DNA from: UBA1479 sp038109305
Lineage (GTDB): Bacteria > Pseudomonadota > Alphaproteobacteria > Rhodospirillales > Casp-alpha2
DNA: 64,000 nucleotides
Assembly (NCBI GenBank): GCA_038109305.1
Contig: JAYNIR010000011.1
Coordinates: 1 to 64,000 of the forward strand
Direction: 5' to 3'
Below the pieces are notes generated by a model. The model searched no databases. It saw only the letters and a program-made list of their open reading frames with translations, and was not told the origin of the DNA. Position 1 is the stretch's first letter. Each line of letters opens with the position of its first letter. A program made the translations under genes and the position numbers. Positions 8,602-17,856 of this stretch are shown here, piece after piece.

Positions 8602-9347
8602 ATGGAGCTCTTCAATCCCCAGATTTTGGCCGACCCGCAAATTTGGCTGTCGCTTTTGACGCTGACGGCACTCGAGATCGTGCTTGGCATCGACAACCTG
8701 GTGTTTATTTCAGTGGTGTCGGACAAACTGCCGCCCGACGAAGCCGCCCGCGCGCGCAAGATGGGGCTGACCGCCGCGCTGGGGCTCCGCATTCTGTTTA
8801 TCGCGTCCATTGCCTGGATCATCGGGCTGAAGGAACCGATCTTCACCATCCCCTGGCTTGAGCATACGGTTTCGTGGCGGGACGTGATCATTCTGAGCGG
8901 CGGGATTTTCCTGCTCGCCAAGGGCGCCCACGAAATCCACGAAACCATCGAGGGTGAGGAAGACCACGCGGAAAGCGGCAAGAAAACCGCCTTCGCCGCC
9001 GTGGTGGGACAGATTGTTTGCTGGATATCGTGTTTTCCATCGACAGCGTCGTCACCGCCGTCGGCATCGCCGATCACCTGCCGGTGATGATCGCCGCCGT
9101 GGTTATCGCCATGCTGATCATGCTGTGGTCGTCGGGCCCGGTCGCCAAGTTCATCCAGGACCCCCCGACAACCAAGATGCCGGCGCTGTCCTTCCTGCTG
9201 GTGGTGGGCATGTCCCTGGTCGCAGGCGGCATGCACTTCCACATCCCGCGCGGATATCTGTATTTCGCCATCGCATTTTCGATCCTGGTCGAGGTGCTGA
9301 ACCTGATCGCCCAACGGCGGCGGCGGAAAGAAAGGGCCGAGACGTAG
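8602..9347 (+). pseudogene. TerC-family membrane protein, frameshifted
   Basis: Two overlapping frames together make a complete TerC protein. The first (8602-9019) reads MELFNPQILADPQIWLSLLT through AAVVGQIV; the second (9018-9347) resumes at LLDIVFSIDSVVTAVGIADH. The join lies in GTTTG at 9016-9020, where one extra T would restore VLLDIVFSID. Both metal-binding Asp motifs (GIDNL and SIDS) survive, one on each side. This is either a recent inactivation or a one-base consensus error. TerC proteins are multi-pass membrane proteins linked to metal export. An SD-like GGGAG lies upstream of the ATG. Confidence 0.85.
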
Positions 9348-9350
9348 GCG

Positions 9351-10247
9351 ATGGATGCGGACGCGGCCCAGCGCCGTGCCCTGTTGTTACTGATAGTCGG
9401 CGCCGTCGCGACGGCGTCGAACCCGATGTTTGTGCGCCTCAGCGATCTGGAACCGGGCGGGTCCGCCTTTCACCGCATGTTCTGGGCATTGCCGTTGTTG
9501 TGTCTGTGGAGCACGACGCAGATCGGCGTACCCAAACGCGAACGAACCGACGCCACCCTGCCCCGGCCGGGGGACCGGTGGCTGCTGGCGCTCTGCGGGT
9601 TGTTTTTCGCGGGCGACCTGACGGCGTTGCACTGGTCGATCGAATTGACCGCCGTCGCGAATTCGATCCTGTTTTTGAACGCGCAGCCGATATACGTCAT
9701 CGTCGGCGCGTGGCTGTTATTCGGCGACCGGCTGGGCGGAAAGTTTCTGGTCAGCGCTGTCATCGCGCTGGCGGGTGCGGTGGTCATGGTCGGCGAAAGT
9801 GCCAAGTTCGGCGGCGAGCGGCTGTTGGGCGACGGGCTCGGCATCGTCGCGGGGCTGTGTTACGCCGGATACATTCTGACCGCGAGCCGGTTGAGCGCCC
9901 GATATTCCAGCCCGACCATCAACCTATGGACCTGCACCATCGGCGCGCCGCTTCTTCTGTGCGGGGCCTTGGTCAGCGGCCAGGGCGTGGTACCCGGATC
10001 GGCCGAAGGATGGGCTCTGGCGATTGCCCTGGGCGTCATCGCGCAGGCGACGGGCCAGGGATTTATCGTCACCGCGCTGGCGCGGCTGCCAGCGGGGTTT
10101 TCGGCGGTCGCGCTGCTGGCCGCACCGGTGGCGTCGGCGCTGATGGCCTGGGTGATCCTGGCGGAACCGTTATCGGCGGCGCAAATCGGCGGCATGGCCG
10201 TGGTGCTGGCGGGGATTTATCTGGCGCAACACACCCGTACCCAATGA
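9351..10247 (+). CDS. DMT-superfamily transporter (EamA family)
   Basis: 298 residues with ten predicted transmembrane helices in two EamA repeats (first about 10-140, second about 150-295). Typical features are NPMFVRLSDLEPG in the first loop, PIYVIVGAWLLFGDR at the end of repeat one and AWVILAEPLSAAQIGGMAVV near the C-terminus. It starts three bases after the terC stop, so the two are one transcript. The substrate is unknown. A small hairpin CACCCG-AAG-CGGGTG follows at 10252-10266. Confidence 0.85.
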   Translation: MDADAAQRRALLLLIVGAVATASNPMFVRLSDLEPGGSAFHRMFWALPLLCLWSTTQIGVPKRERTDATLPRPGDRWLLALCGLFFAGDLTALHWSIELTAVANSILFLNAQPIYVIVGAWLLFGDRLGGKFLVSAVIALAGAVVMVGESAKFGGERLLGDGLGIVAGLCYAGYILTASRLSARYSSPTINLWTCTIGAPLLLCGALVSGQGVVPGSAEGWALAIALGVIAQATGQGFIVTALARLPAGFSAVALLAAPVASALMAWVILAEPLSAAQIGGMAVVLAGIYLAQHTRTQ

Positions 10248-10267
10248 CACGCACCCGAAGCGGGTGA

Positions 10268-10795
10268 TTAATTTCCCGTCGGCAGGGCAAAACGGATGGC
10301 GGTGCCTTTATCGGGGGCGCTGTCGACGAAGATGGCGCCGCCGTTTTTTTCGATCAGTTCCTTGCACAGGACGAGGCCTAGGCCCGTGCCCTGTAAGCCC
10401 GCCGTGCCGGTGGTCGAGGTTTATTCGGCGATGGAAAACAGCTTGCCGATTTTTTCCCGCGACATACCGACGCCCGTATCGGTGACGGAGACAGGAACCA
10501 TGGCGCCTTCGTCCCGGGCGCGGATGGTGACGCGGCCTCCTTTGGGCGTGAACTTGATGGCTTTGGTCATCAGGTTACGCAGAATGGCATTGACCGCCTG
10601 ACGGTCAGCGACGACCTTGGCGGGGGAGCCATTTTCCGTTTCCAGCGCGGTCATGGCGTCGGACAGGTTTTCCGCCTGATCGACCTGAAAAGCCCCGGGT
10701 TAGGCCTATTCAAGCGCCGGACGGATCGGACCGCCCGAAGGAGCGGGCCCTTCGATCACCAACAGCTTCAGAACCGTCTGTTCGGTGCCATCCAT
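10268..10795 (-). pseudogene. Sensor histidine kinase remnant
   Basis: One continuous frame of 175 codons with three stops: TAG at 10706-10708, TAA at 10700-10702 and TAA at 10421-10423. The HATPase region is clear: NAILRNLMTKAIKFTPKGG (N box), VTDTGVGMSREKIGKLF (G1), GLQGTGLGLVLCKELIEKNG (G2) and a terminal GTAIRFALPTG. The receiver, PAS or dimerisation domains expected upstream are absent or unrecognisable. The frame is uninterrupted by indels, so decay seems recent or the stops are errors. It lies between convergent dmt and mfs genes. Confidence 0.8.
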
Positions 10796-10854
10796 GAGGA
10801 TACTTTCGGATTCAGTTAATGGGCGCCGGCGCGGAACCGGCGAGCCCGTGTGTT

Positions 10855-12480
10855 TTAACTCTTAGACCGGCTGCGGCCCAGAACAAAGGCCGGGATCAGC
10901 GCAAATGCAAAGACCGCCGCGATCTGCACGAAAGAATCGTGGAACGCGAAGGTGTTCGCCTGGGCGTAGACCACCCGCCCCAGGTATTGCAGCGCCATGG
11001 CGCTGTCCGCCGGCGCGGGCACGCCGCCCGCGTTCAACAGATCGCGTACCCGGCCGAGCATTTCGCCGGTGGCGCCGTTGATGGTGCTTTGCGTCGCTGT
11101 CAGGATGTCGGCGTGATAGGCGGTCCGCATTTCCAGCGTCACGGCGGTGATGTTGACGCCGAAGGCGCCGCCCATCTGGCGGAAGAAGTTAAAAGTGCCC
11201 GCCCCGGCCGCGAGTTTTTCCGGCGGCACGGCCGACAGCGCCGCCTTGCCCATGTTGGGCGAAATCAGACTCATGGACCCGCGGGTGCACATCGCCAACA
11301 CCATCATCGTCAAAAACGCCGTGTTGACGTCGACCTGCGCCAGCGCCAGCGCCGCCAGCACAAATGTCGAACAGCCGACGATGATCGGCCAGTGCGGCGG
11401 CACCGCGTCGGCCAAGCGCCCGGATACTTGCATCATGGCGACCAGCAGCAACCCCGCCGGCACCAGGACCAGCCCCGCCTTGGTCGCGGTAAAGCCCTGT
11501 ATCGTCTGGGTGAACAGCGGGATCGAATAGTTGGTTGAAAAGTTGCCGAGCCCGAACACGAAGGCGATGCAGACCGCCGATGTGAACCGTGCATCTAAAA
11601 ACAGCTTCGGGTCCAACAGCGGGTTTTTCTCGCGCAGTTGCAGCAGAACGAAGACCACCGCCGCGCCAATGCCGATGACGGCGAAGGTCAAAAGGTGGTT
11701 CGACCCCCAGCCCCAGCGCTGGCCGTTGCCGATGGTGGCCATCAGCGTGCCGAGCGCCACCGACAGCAGGAAATAGCTGATCCAGCTGAACTTGAGCGGC
11801 GATTCAAGCGGATTGCGCGACGGCATGAAGGTCAGCGCCATCATCGCCGAAAGCAACACCAAGGGCATCGGCACGATGAACACCTGGCGCCATGTCATGG
11901 TATCGATGGCGATACCGCCGACCAGCGGCCCGAACGTGGGCGCCAGCGCGATCCCCATGCCGACGGTGCCGACGGCAAGCCCCCGCTTTTCGGGCGGAAA
12001 GACCTGGACGGCAGTGGACAGCACCAGCGGCTGGATCAACCCGGCGCCGAACCCCTGCGCGATGCGGCCCAGGATCAGCACTTCGATGGTCGGGCTGACC
12101 GCCGCCATCACCGCGCCAATGGAAAATACGATCAGCGCGATCATGAAGGTCGTGCGCGGGCCCAGCGCCCGGACCGTCCACGAGTTCAACAACTGGGCGG
12201 AAACCATGGCGGTCAAAAACGCCGTCGACGCCCACTGCGCCAAATCCTGGCCGATCCCGAAGGCCCCCATGATCGACGGCACGGCGACGTTCACCACCGT
12301 CGACGACAGAACCATGGTCATCGACCCCAGCATGCCGCAGGCCGTGACCCACCATCGGTAGGAAGGACCGAACCGGGCGAACTGCACGGCAATGGCTGGA
12401 TTGGTGACCTGATTCAACGAAGGCGCCTCGGAAGTCTCTGGATTGCGGCGAATAATACCCCTTTCCATCCGGGCCGCCAT
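10855..12480 (-). CDS. MFS multidrug exporter, DHA2 family (EmrB/QacA type)
   Basis: Proton-driven efflux pump of about 541 residues with 14 predicted transmembrane segments. Landmarks are STVVNVAVPSIMGAF in TM1, LGPRTTFMIALIVFSIGAVM (motif A region) and GMGIALAPTFGPLVGGIA (motif C). The N-terminus is uncertain: starts at 12480 (MAARMERG), 12468 or 12528 are all possible and none has a good ribosome binding site. The frame runs to 12651 but would then overlap the divergent DUF547 gene. No membrane-fusion EmrA partner is adjacent. Confidence 0.88.
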   Translation of the reverse strand: MAARMERGIIRRNPETSEAPSLNQVTNPAIAVQFARFGPSYRWWVTACGMLGSMTMVLSSTVVNVAVPSIMGAFGIGQDLAQWASTAFLTAMVSAQLLNSWTVRALGPRTTFMIALIVFSIGAVMAAVSPTIEVLILGRIAQGFGAGLIQPLVLSTAVQVFPPEKRGLAVGTVGMGIALAPTFGPLVGGIAIDTMTWRQVFIVPMPLVLLSAMMALTFMPSRNPLESPLKFSWISYFLLSVALGTLMATIGNGQRWGWGSNHLLTFAVIGIGAAVVFVLLQLREKNPLLDPKLFLDARFTSAVCIAFVFGLGNFSTNYSIPLFTQTIQGFTATKAGLVLVPAGLLLVAMMQVSGRLADAVPPHWPIIVGCSTFVLAALALAQVDVNTAFLTMMVLAMCTRGSMSLISPNMGKAALSAVPPEKLAAGAGTFNFFRQMGGAFGVNITAVTLEMRTAYHADILTATQSTINGATGEMLGRVRDLLNAGGVPAPADSAMALQYLGRVVYAQANTFAFHDSFVQIAAVFAFALIPAFVLGRSRSKS

Positions 12481-12577
12481 CGGGTTTTCGCATGGGTCCA
12501 CGTCTATTATGCCATAGTCGGACGGCATGCCTGACGCCACGATTGATGCGGCCGTTAACCCAACGCCGGAGACCCGG

Positions 12578-13422
12578 ATGACCCGAACCCTCGCCCGTCC
12601 GCGCCTGACCGGTGCCGTCATCGCCGTCGCCACTGCCATGATGTTGGCCACGCTGTTGCCCGCCTCCTAGGCCGTTGCCGCACCGGCGGCGGATTTGTCC
12701 GACGTGTGGGCGGCCCACGACCCGGCAAGCACCCGCGCGGTCGACCACGGGCCGAGGGCGAATTTCTTGAAAAAATATCGCACCCGGCGCCCGGATGGCG
12801 TCGCGGCGGTGGTCAGCGGCACGGTCACGGACACCGACAAGGCCGCGCTAAAGGTATATGTCGAAGGGCTAGCGGCAGTCGCCGTCGGCCGCCTGAACCG
12901 GCCAGAGCAACTGGCCTATTGGATCAATCTTTATAACGCGCTGACCGTCCGGGTGATGCTGGACCATTAGCCGGTCAAATCGATCCGCGACATCGACCTG
13001 GTTTGGGGGTTTTTCTCAAGCGGTCCGTGGAAAAAAAACTGATCGCCATCGAAGGCCCGGAGGTCAGCCTGGACGACATCGAACACCGAATTCTCAGGCC
13101 CATTTGGAAAGACCCGCGCATTCATTACGCGGTCAACTGTGCGTCCGTCGGCTGCCCCGACCTTTTGGCGGAACCGTTCCGCGCGGACCGGGCGGACGCC
13201 GTGTTGACGGCGGCGGCGCGGGCCTACATCAATCATCCGCGGGGCGCCGCATTCAACGCCGCCGACAGTAAATTGACCGTTTCGAAAATCTACGACCGGT
13301 TCGAAGCCGATTTCGGCGGATCGGAAAAAGCCGTCATCCGACACCTGTCGCAATATGCCGAAGGGCCTTTTCGCGCGCGGCTTGAGAAAACAATGGAGAT
13401 TGCGGATTACGTTTATGACTGA
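12578..13422 (+). pseudogene. DUF547-domain secreted protein, inactivated
   Basis: Starts at ATG 12578 behind GGAG with a signal peptide (VIAVATAMMLATLLPAS), then TAG at 12668. The frame continues in DUF547 sequence (ANFLKKYRTRRPDGVAAV, RPEQLAYWINLYNALTVRVM) to a second TAG at 12968. A third lesion is an eight-A run (13031-13038) where nine are needed to join GPWKKK to LIAIEGPEVSLDDIEHRIL. The C-terminal half (PRIHYAVNCASVGCPDL, with the conserved Cys pair) is intact. Three independent lesions argue for a real pseudogene. Confidence 0.87.
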
Positions 13423-13478
13423 TCGGCTAACGCGCCGGCGAAATAGATCAGGCGGCCCGGCCGGTCATTCATCCCCCG

Positions 13479-14177
13479 TCACTCATCCGTGGCGAAACGC
13501 AGCCGGCGCACAGCCGCCTCTGTCTGCGTCGCCGTGTCGTCGCTATCGGTCGAAATGGCAATGTATTGCGGCGGTTCGACCGGCGGGCGGCCGAAGGCGC
13601 GCTGGTAATCGCGGGCGAAGTCGACGCTTTCCGTGACCCATTTGCCCGTGGGGGCATCTGCGGGCCGGAGGATGATCATCCGGCCACGGTCGCGGTAATG
13701 CGGATTGATGAAGGGTTCGCCCTTCGGTCCCTGCCCGCCCCAGATGTAGGTCAGCGACCGACCGGCGGGCATTCCGGCCATGGATTTGAAAAAATCGGCG
13801 ACCGCGCTGGCCATGCCGCCGTCATCCGCCGGGAACCAGACATGAATGGCGATGTTGCGGTCGGCCCCTGCCTTGCGGGTCAGGTCGGTCGGCGGCACGG
13901 CGGCGTCGACACGCCATTCCCATGATAAAAAACCCAGCGTGCTCGCCATGCCGGAAACATCCAGGCCGATGATCGAGGCGCCCTTCTCGGATTGCACGCC
14001 GAGTTCGCCGCCCGGGAGCGCAGAGAACCAGGCCGGTTTGATGCCGGAAAATTCGTGATGACGCCAACCGGCGGTTTTCAGGTCAGGCCCGAACGGCAGA
14101 TCGGCGCCGAAGACCGGCGCCGACCCGAATGCCGTCAACGCGACCGAAGCCGCGGCGAACGTCCTGCGAAAAGACAA
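13479..14177 (-). CDS. DUF3047-family periplasmic protein
   Basis: 232 residues with a signal peptide ending near VFGADLP. Family features include GFLSWEWRVDAAVPPTDL, the conserved IHVWFP segment, and DYQRAFGRPP before IAISTDSDDT. The start is TTG at 14177, placed directly after the upstream TGA (TGATTG), which implies translational coupling with the redoxin gene. The function of DUF3047 is not established. Confidence 0.8.
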   Translation of the reverse strand: MSFRRTFAAASVALTAFGSAPVFGADLPFGPDLKTAGWRHHEFSGIKPAWFSALPGGELGVQSEKGASIIGLDVSGMASTLGFLSWEWRVDAAVPPTDLTRKAGADRNIAIHVWFPADDGGMASAVADFFKSMAGMPAGRSLTYIWGGQGPKGEPFINPHYRDRGRMIILRPADAPTGKWVTESVDFARDYQRAFGRPPVEPPQYIAISTDSDDTATQTEAAVRRLRFATDE

Positions 14178-14807
14178 TCAGGACCCGTACTTGACGCTGC
14201 AGCCGTAGGGCCGGGTGCCACGCGGATCGACCGTCTGGCCCGCCTTCAATTGCGCTATCGCGTTCAGCACGTAGTTTTTGGCGAGCGGAACATCGGCCAC
14301 ATCGGTGCTTTTGATGCTGTCGATGGCGCCCTTGTATTTAAGCATGCCCTTGGGATCGATGATGAACATGTGGGGCGTGGTGACGGCAGCGTACTTGCGG
14401 CCGATGTCGCCCTTGGGGTCTAGCAGCACCGCCGACGGATTGGCCTTGCGGCGTTTAGTCAGATCATCGGCTTCGGCGCCCGAAACGTGGCCCTGTTCGC
14501 CCGGCGCGGACGAAATCACCGACAGCCAGACGATGCCGTCGGCGGCGGCTTTATTTTGGGTCATCTGCATGTTGCCAGAATTGTAATGCTTCCGGACGAA
14601 CGGGCAGTCGTGATTGGTCCATTCCAAAATCACGGTCTTGCCGCGTAGTTCGAACAGTTTGACGGTGTTGCCCTTGCTGTCGGTGCCGATAAAATCAGGC
14701 GCGGGCTGTTCAACCGCTGGTTCGGCAAAGGCCGATGCGGCGACTGTACCGGCCATGGCAAGCGCGGCGGTAAAGACGACAAAAGGTCGGGTGATGGGCG
14801 TGCGCAT
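14178..14807 (-). CDS. Periplasmic thioredoxin-fold protein (AhpC/TSA-like redoxin)
   Basis: About 209 residues from MRTPITRPFVVF, with a signal peptide ending near ASAFAEP. The redoxin core begins APDFIGTDSKGNTVKLFELR, then LEWTNHDCPFVRKHY, which has one peroxidatic-type Cys rather than a CxxC pair. TTPHMFIIDPKGMLKYKGAI is the cis-Pro region. A conserved GCSVKY lies near the end. This pattern matches thioredoxin-family proteins annotated as peroxiredoxin-like; an electron donor is not identified. It is coupled to the DUF3047 gene downstream. Confidence 0.83.
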   Translation of the reverse strand: MRTPITRPFVVFTAALAMAGTVAASAFAEPAVEQPAPDFIGTDSKGNTVKLFELRGKTVILEWTNHDCPFVRKHYNSGNMQMTQNKAAADGIVWLSVISSAPGEQGHVSGAEADDLTKRRKANPSAVLLDPKGDIGRKYAAVTTPHMFIIDPKGMLKYKGAIDSIKSTDVADVPLAKNYVLNAIAQLKAGQTVDPRGTRPYGCSVKYGS

Positions 14808-14881
14808 GAGGGATCCTACTCCCAAATGAATACAGATGGGTGAAAAGGATATTAGAACAATGGCCGAATTACGGCGAGGGC

Positions 14882-16135
14882 CTAGCCGACCGGATTGAGA
14901 ATACGCGCCCGGATGGTCCCCTCTAGCGCCCGGATTTCCGTCAAAACATCGTCCTTGCCAGGCACATCGCCGTCGGCTTCCAGGACCACGTAACCGACCT
15001 CGCCGTCGGTCTGGTAGGTCTGCGCCGCGATGTTCACGCCGTGGCGCGCAAAAACTTCGTTCAAGCGCTGCAGTTCGCCCGGCAGGTTCCGCTGCACTTG
15101 GATAAACCGGGTGCCGCCCTGGCGAACCGACAACTGCGCCTGCGGGAAATTGACCGCGCCTTCGGTCGAGCCGACATCGGAATATTCGACGAGCTTCCGC
15201 GCGACTTCCTCGCCGATGCGTTCCTGGGCTTCTTCGGTGGAGCCGCCGACATGCGGCGTCAGGATAACGTTGTCGATCCCCTGCAGCGGCGAAGTTAAGG
15301 ATTCCTGATTATTTGACGGTTCTTTCGGGAAGACGTCGATGGCCGCCCCGGCCAAGTGCTTGGATTTGAGCGCACCGGCCAGCGCCTCCAGGTCGACAAC
15401 CTTGCCACGCGCGTTGTTGATCAGATAGCTGCCCGCCTTCATCGCCTTGATTTCATCCGGACCGATCATCATTCGCGTTTCCGGCGTGTCCGGCACGTGC
15501 AGGCTGACCACGTCGGCGCGGACCAACAGATCGGTCAGGTCCTTCGCCGGTTCGGCGTTGCCGTGGCGGAGCTTGTCCGTCCGGTCGAAATAAATCACGC
15601 GAAGGCCCATGGCCTCGGCTAATACGGCCAATTGCGATCCAATGTTGCCGTAGCCGACGATGCCCAGCGTCTTGCCCCGGATTTCGCGGGAGCCCGCGGC
15701 CGATTTGTCCCATCCGCCGGTGTGCGCCGCCATGGAGCGGGGAAAGGTGCGCCGGAACAGCATGACGATTTCGGCGATGGTCAGCTCGGCGACCGAGCGA
15801 GTGTTGGAAAACGGCGCGTTGAAAACAGGAATGCCGTTTTGCCGGGCGGCCTCGAGGTCGATCTGATTTGTGCCGACGGAAAAACAACCGACCGCCATCA
15901 GCGACGGGGCGGCCTCGATGATGTCGCGCGTCATCTGGGTGCGGGACCGAATGCCCAGGATGCGCACGCCGTCGAGCTTTTTCTTTAATTCATCCCCATC
16001 GAGCGCCGTCATCAGCCGTTCGCCATTGGAATACCCCGCAGCCTTGAATGCGGCAGACGCGGTCGGCGAGATGCCTTCCAGCAGAAGGATTTTTATTTTG
16101 TCCTTGGGCACGGACGGGTTTTGGATCTTGCTCAT
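14882..16135 (-). CDS. serA: D-3-phosphoglycerate dehydrogenase
   Basis: First enzyme of serine synthesis, oxidising 3-phosphoglycerate with NAD. The 417-residue length matches the E. coli-type enzyme (about 410). Order: substrate domain (ILGIRSRTQMTRDIIEAAP), Rossmann motif GIVGYGNIGSQLAVLAEAMG, catalytic Arg in NNARGKVVDLEALA, His in ILTPHVGGSTEEAQERIG, and a C-terminal ACT domain (LQRLNEVFARHGVNIAAQTY) that usually mediates serine feedback. It is monocistronic, with a 171-bp gap to the divergent SDR. Confidence 0.95.
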   Translation of the reverse strand: MSKIQNPSVPKDKIKILLLEGISPTASAAFKAAGYSNGERLMTALDGDELKKKLDGVRILGIRSRTQMTRDIIEAAPSLMAVGCFSVGTNQIDLEAARQNGIPVFNAPFSNTRSVAELTIAEIVMLFRRTFPRSMAAHTGGWDKSAAGSREIRGKTLGIVGYGNIGSQLAVLAEAMGLRVIYFDRTDKLRHGNAEPAKDLTDLLVRADVVSLHVPDTPETRMMIGPDEIKAMKAGSYLINNARGKVVDLEALAGALKSKHLAGAAIDVFPKEPSNNQESLTSPLQGIDNVILTPHVGGSTEEAQERIGEEVARKLVEYSDVGSTEGAVNFPQAQLSVRQGGTRFIQVQRNLPGELQRLNEVFARHGVNIAAQTYQTDGEVGYVVLEADGDVPGKDDVLTEIRALEGTIRARILNPVG

Positions 16136-16306
16136 GTCGGGGTCTCGGGCGGCGAAGTGCGGACACTTTATCTATGTTGAAGGGCCGGGGGTTGGCGATA
16201 ATGTGGCGCAAAATGCCGAAGCCTTTGCTCCGGCGCAAGGGCAAAAGGCATTATGTCCAGGGCGGAAACGCCGATATGAATTACCGAGAGACGCAGGAGA
16301 CGCACC

Positions 16307-17125
16307 ATGGACCATCCCGCCTTTCAATCCGGCCGCGCCGCCGTCATCACCGGCGCCATCGGCCTTGCCGCCGCAAAATGGTGCGCCCGGCGCGGCATGA
16401 ACATCTGCATGACCGACCAGAAGGATAAAACGCTCGCCCTCGCTCGGGCCGAAGTCGCGAGCATTGAAAACGTCGGCGAAGTCCTCGCCGTGCCGGCGGA
16501 CGTCGCCGATTTGGCCACCCTAAAGGACTTGAACGACAGCGTGCGGGTGGCCTTCGGCGACGTGGCGTTTTTGATGAACAACGCCATCGTGCGGCACGGG
16601 GGTGGCTGTCTGGACGAGCCAGGGTTTTGGCGCGATACCCTGGATATCGGCATCATGGGTGTGGTCAACGGCTGTCAGGCGTTTGTGCCGGCAATGATGA
16701 AACAGGTGCAGCCGTCTCTGGTCGTCAACGCCGGGTCGAAACAGGGCATCACCAACCCGCCCGGCCGGCCCCATTACAACGTCGCGAAAGCTGCCGTGAA
16801 GGCCTACACCGAACTGCTCGAACACGAACTGCGCAATACACAAGGGTGCAAGGTTTCGGTACACCTGATGGCGCCGGGGTTCACCCGAGGCGGGCCCGAC
16901 GCCGACTACCCGGCGGGCGCGTGGTCGCCGAAACAGTTAATCGACTACCTTATGCCGCGCCTGGCCCGTGGCGATTTTTACGTCATCTGCCCCGACAACG
17001 AGGTGACGGAGGCGATGGACCGTACGCGCACCCTGTGGGGGGCCATGGACGTGACGGAAAATCGCCCGCCGCTGACCCGCTGGCACCCAGATTTCAAGGA
17101 CGCGTTCGCCGCCTTCAAGCCGTGA
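16307..17125 (+). CDS. SDR-family oxidoreductase with shortened cofactor loop
   Basis: 272 residues. The Rossmann start reads AAVITGAIGLAAAKW, which is three residues shorter than the classical TGxxxGIG loop. The rest is normal: NNAIV strand, Ser in VVNAGSKQGI, and YNVAKAAVKAY containing the Tyr-x3-Lys pair. The C-terminal extension (TLWGAMDVTENRPPLTRWHP) is unusual and may define a subfamily. ACGCAGGAGACGCACC precedes the ATG. The substrate is unknown. The shortened loop may weaken NAD(P) binding. Confidence 0.82.
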   Translation: MDHPAFQSGRAAVITGAIGLAAAKWCARRGMNICMTDQKDKTLALARAEVASIENVGEVLAVPADVADLATLKDLNDSVRVAFGDVAFLMNNAIVRHGGGCLDEPGFWRDTLDIGIMGVVNGCQAFVPAMMKQVQPSLVVNAGSKQGITNPPGRPHYNVAKAAVKAYTELLEHELRNTQGCKVSVHLMAPGFTRGGPDADYPAGAWSPKQLIDYLMPRLARGDFYVICPDNEVTEAMDRTRTLWGAMDVTENRPPLTRWHPDFKDAFAAFKP

Positions 17126-17249
17126 TGCAGCCAAGCCTTATAGTCAGGTCTTAAAATTTATTCCGGTGCGGTCATTGACCGCAACTTGGAGCGCGCTCAT
17201 AATCTCGGCACGGTCCGGATGGGCAGGCCGGTTTGTCCGGGAGGACCTC

Positions 17250-17777
17250 ACGTTTCATCGCTTCATCGCCGCCGGTTTGGCGGCAACCGTCTGGGCCGCG
17301 TCGGCCCAGGCGGCGTCCGTGACTGTCTCCATGCAGGAAACCACCGCTAGCGGTGTCGGCAAGGCCATCGGCCTGATCGTGTTTACCGATACGGCCCGGG
17401 GGCTATTGATCGAGCCCAACCTGTCCGGCCTGACGGAAGGACAGCACGGCTTCCACGTGCATGAACATCCGGCGTGCGGCCCGGCCACGAAGGACGGCAA
17501 GACCGTACCGGGGCTTGCCGCCGGAGGCCATTACGATCCGAAAAAGTCCGGCAAGCATGAAGGCCCCGACGGCATGGGGCACCTGGGCGACCTGCCTGTG
17601 CTGTACGTCAACCCCGACGGCACGGCGACGCGGACAGGGTATGCCCCGCACCTGACGCTGGCCGACATGGCGGGCCGGTCCGTCATGATCCATGCGGGCG
17701 GCGACACCTATTCCGACCAGCCGGCGCCATTGGGCGGCGGCGGCGCGCGCGTGGCCTGTGGCCTCGTTGTTTATTAA
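17250..17777 (+). CDS. sodC: Cu-Zn superoxide dismutase, periplasmic; ACG at the expected start
   Basis: Superoxide-dismutating metalloenzyme of about 175 residues including the signal peptide (FIAAGLAATVWAASAQA). Copper and zinc ligands are visible in GFHVHEHPACG, AGGHYDP and the C-terminal VMIHAGGDTYSDQ; the disulfide Cys pair is in HPACG and RVACGLV. A strong Shine-Dalgarno GGGAGGA at 17239-17245 is followed five bases later by ACG (17250), in frame and exactly where ATG is expected. The only upstream in-frame alternative is GTG 17166, which adds a non-signal-like leader. Either ACG is used, GTG 17166 is used, or expression is crippled. Confidence 0.85.
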   Translation, partial: TFHRFIAAGLAATVWAASAQAASVTVSMQETTASGVGKAIGLIVFTDTARGLLIEPNLSGLTEGQHGFHVHEHPACGPATKDGKTVPGLAAGGHYDPKKSGKHEGPDGMGHLGDLPVLYVNPDGTATRTGYAPHLTLADMAGRSVMIHAGGDTYSDQPAPLGGGGARVACGLVVY

Positions 17778-17801
17778 CCAGCAACGAAAGACAGTGCCTT
17801 G

Positions 17802-17833
17802 GAGGCGGCGCCCCGTTTGCCGCCCTCGTTTTT
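17802..17833 (+). terminator. Terminator after sodC
   Basis: Stem GAGGCGGC/GCCGCC(C)TC with a one-base bulge and a 9-nt loop, followed by GTTTTT. It lies 25 bp after the sodC stop and just before the truncated aconitase reading frame. Confidence 0.65.
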
Positions 17834-17856
17834 CCGGCCGGGCCCGGGTTCAGAAA

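Noticed and set aside
9016..9020. Programmed frameshift in terC
   Set aside because: GTTTG lacks the usual slippery heptamer and no stimulatory structure is evident; the same one-base pattern is seen in unrelated genes.
8954..10267. Plus-strand 437-codon frame across terC and the DMT gene
   Set aside because: Composition is Arg/Gly-rich with no family features and it overlaps two clear membrane-protein genes; a GC-rich shadow.
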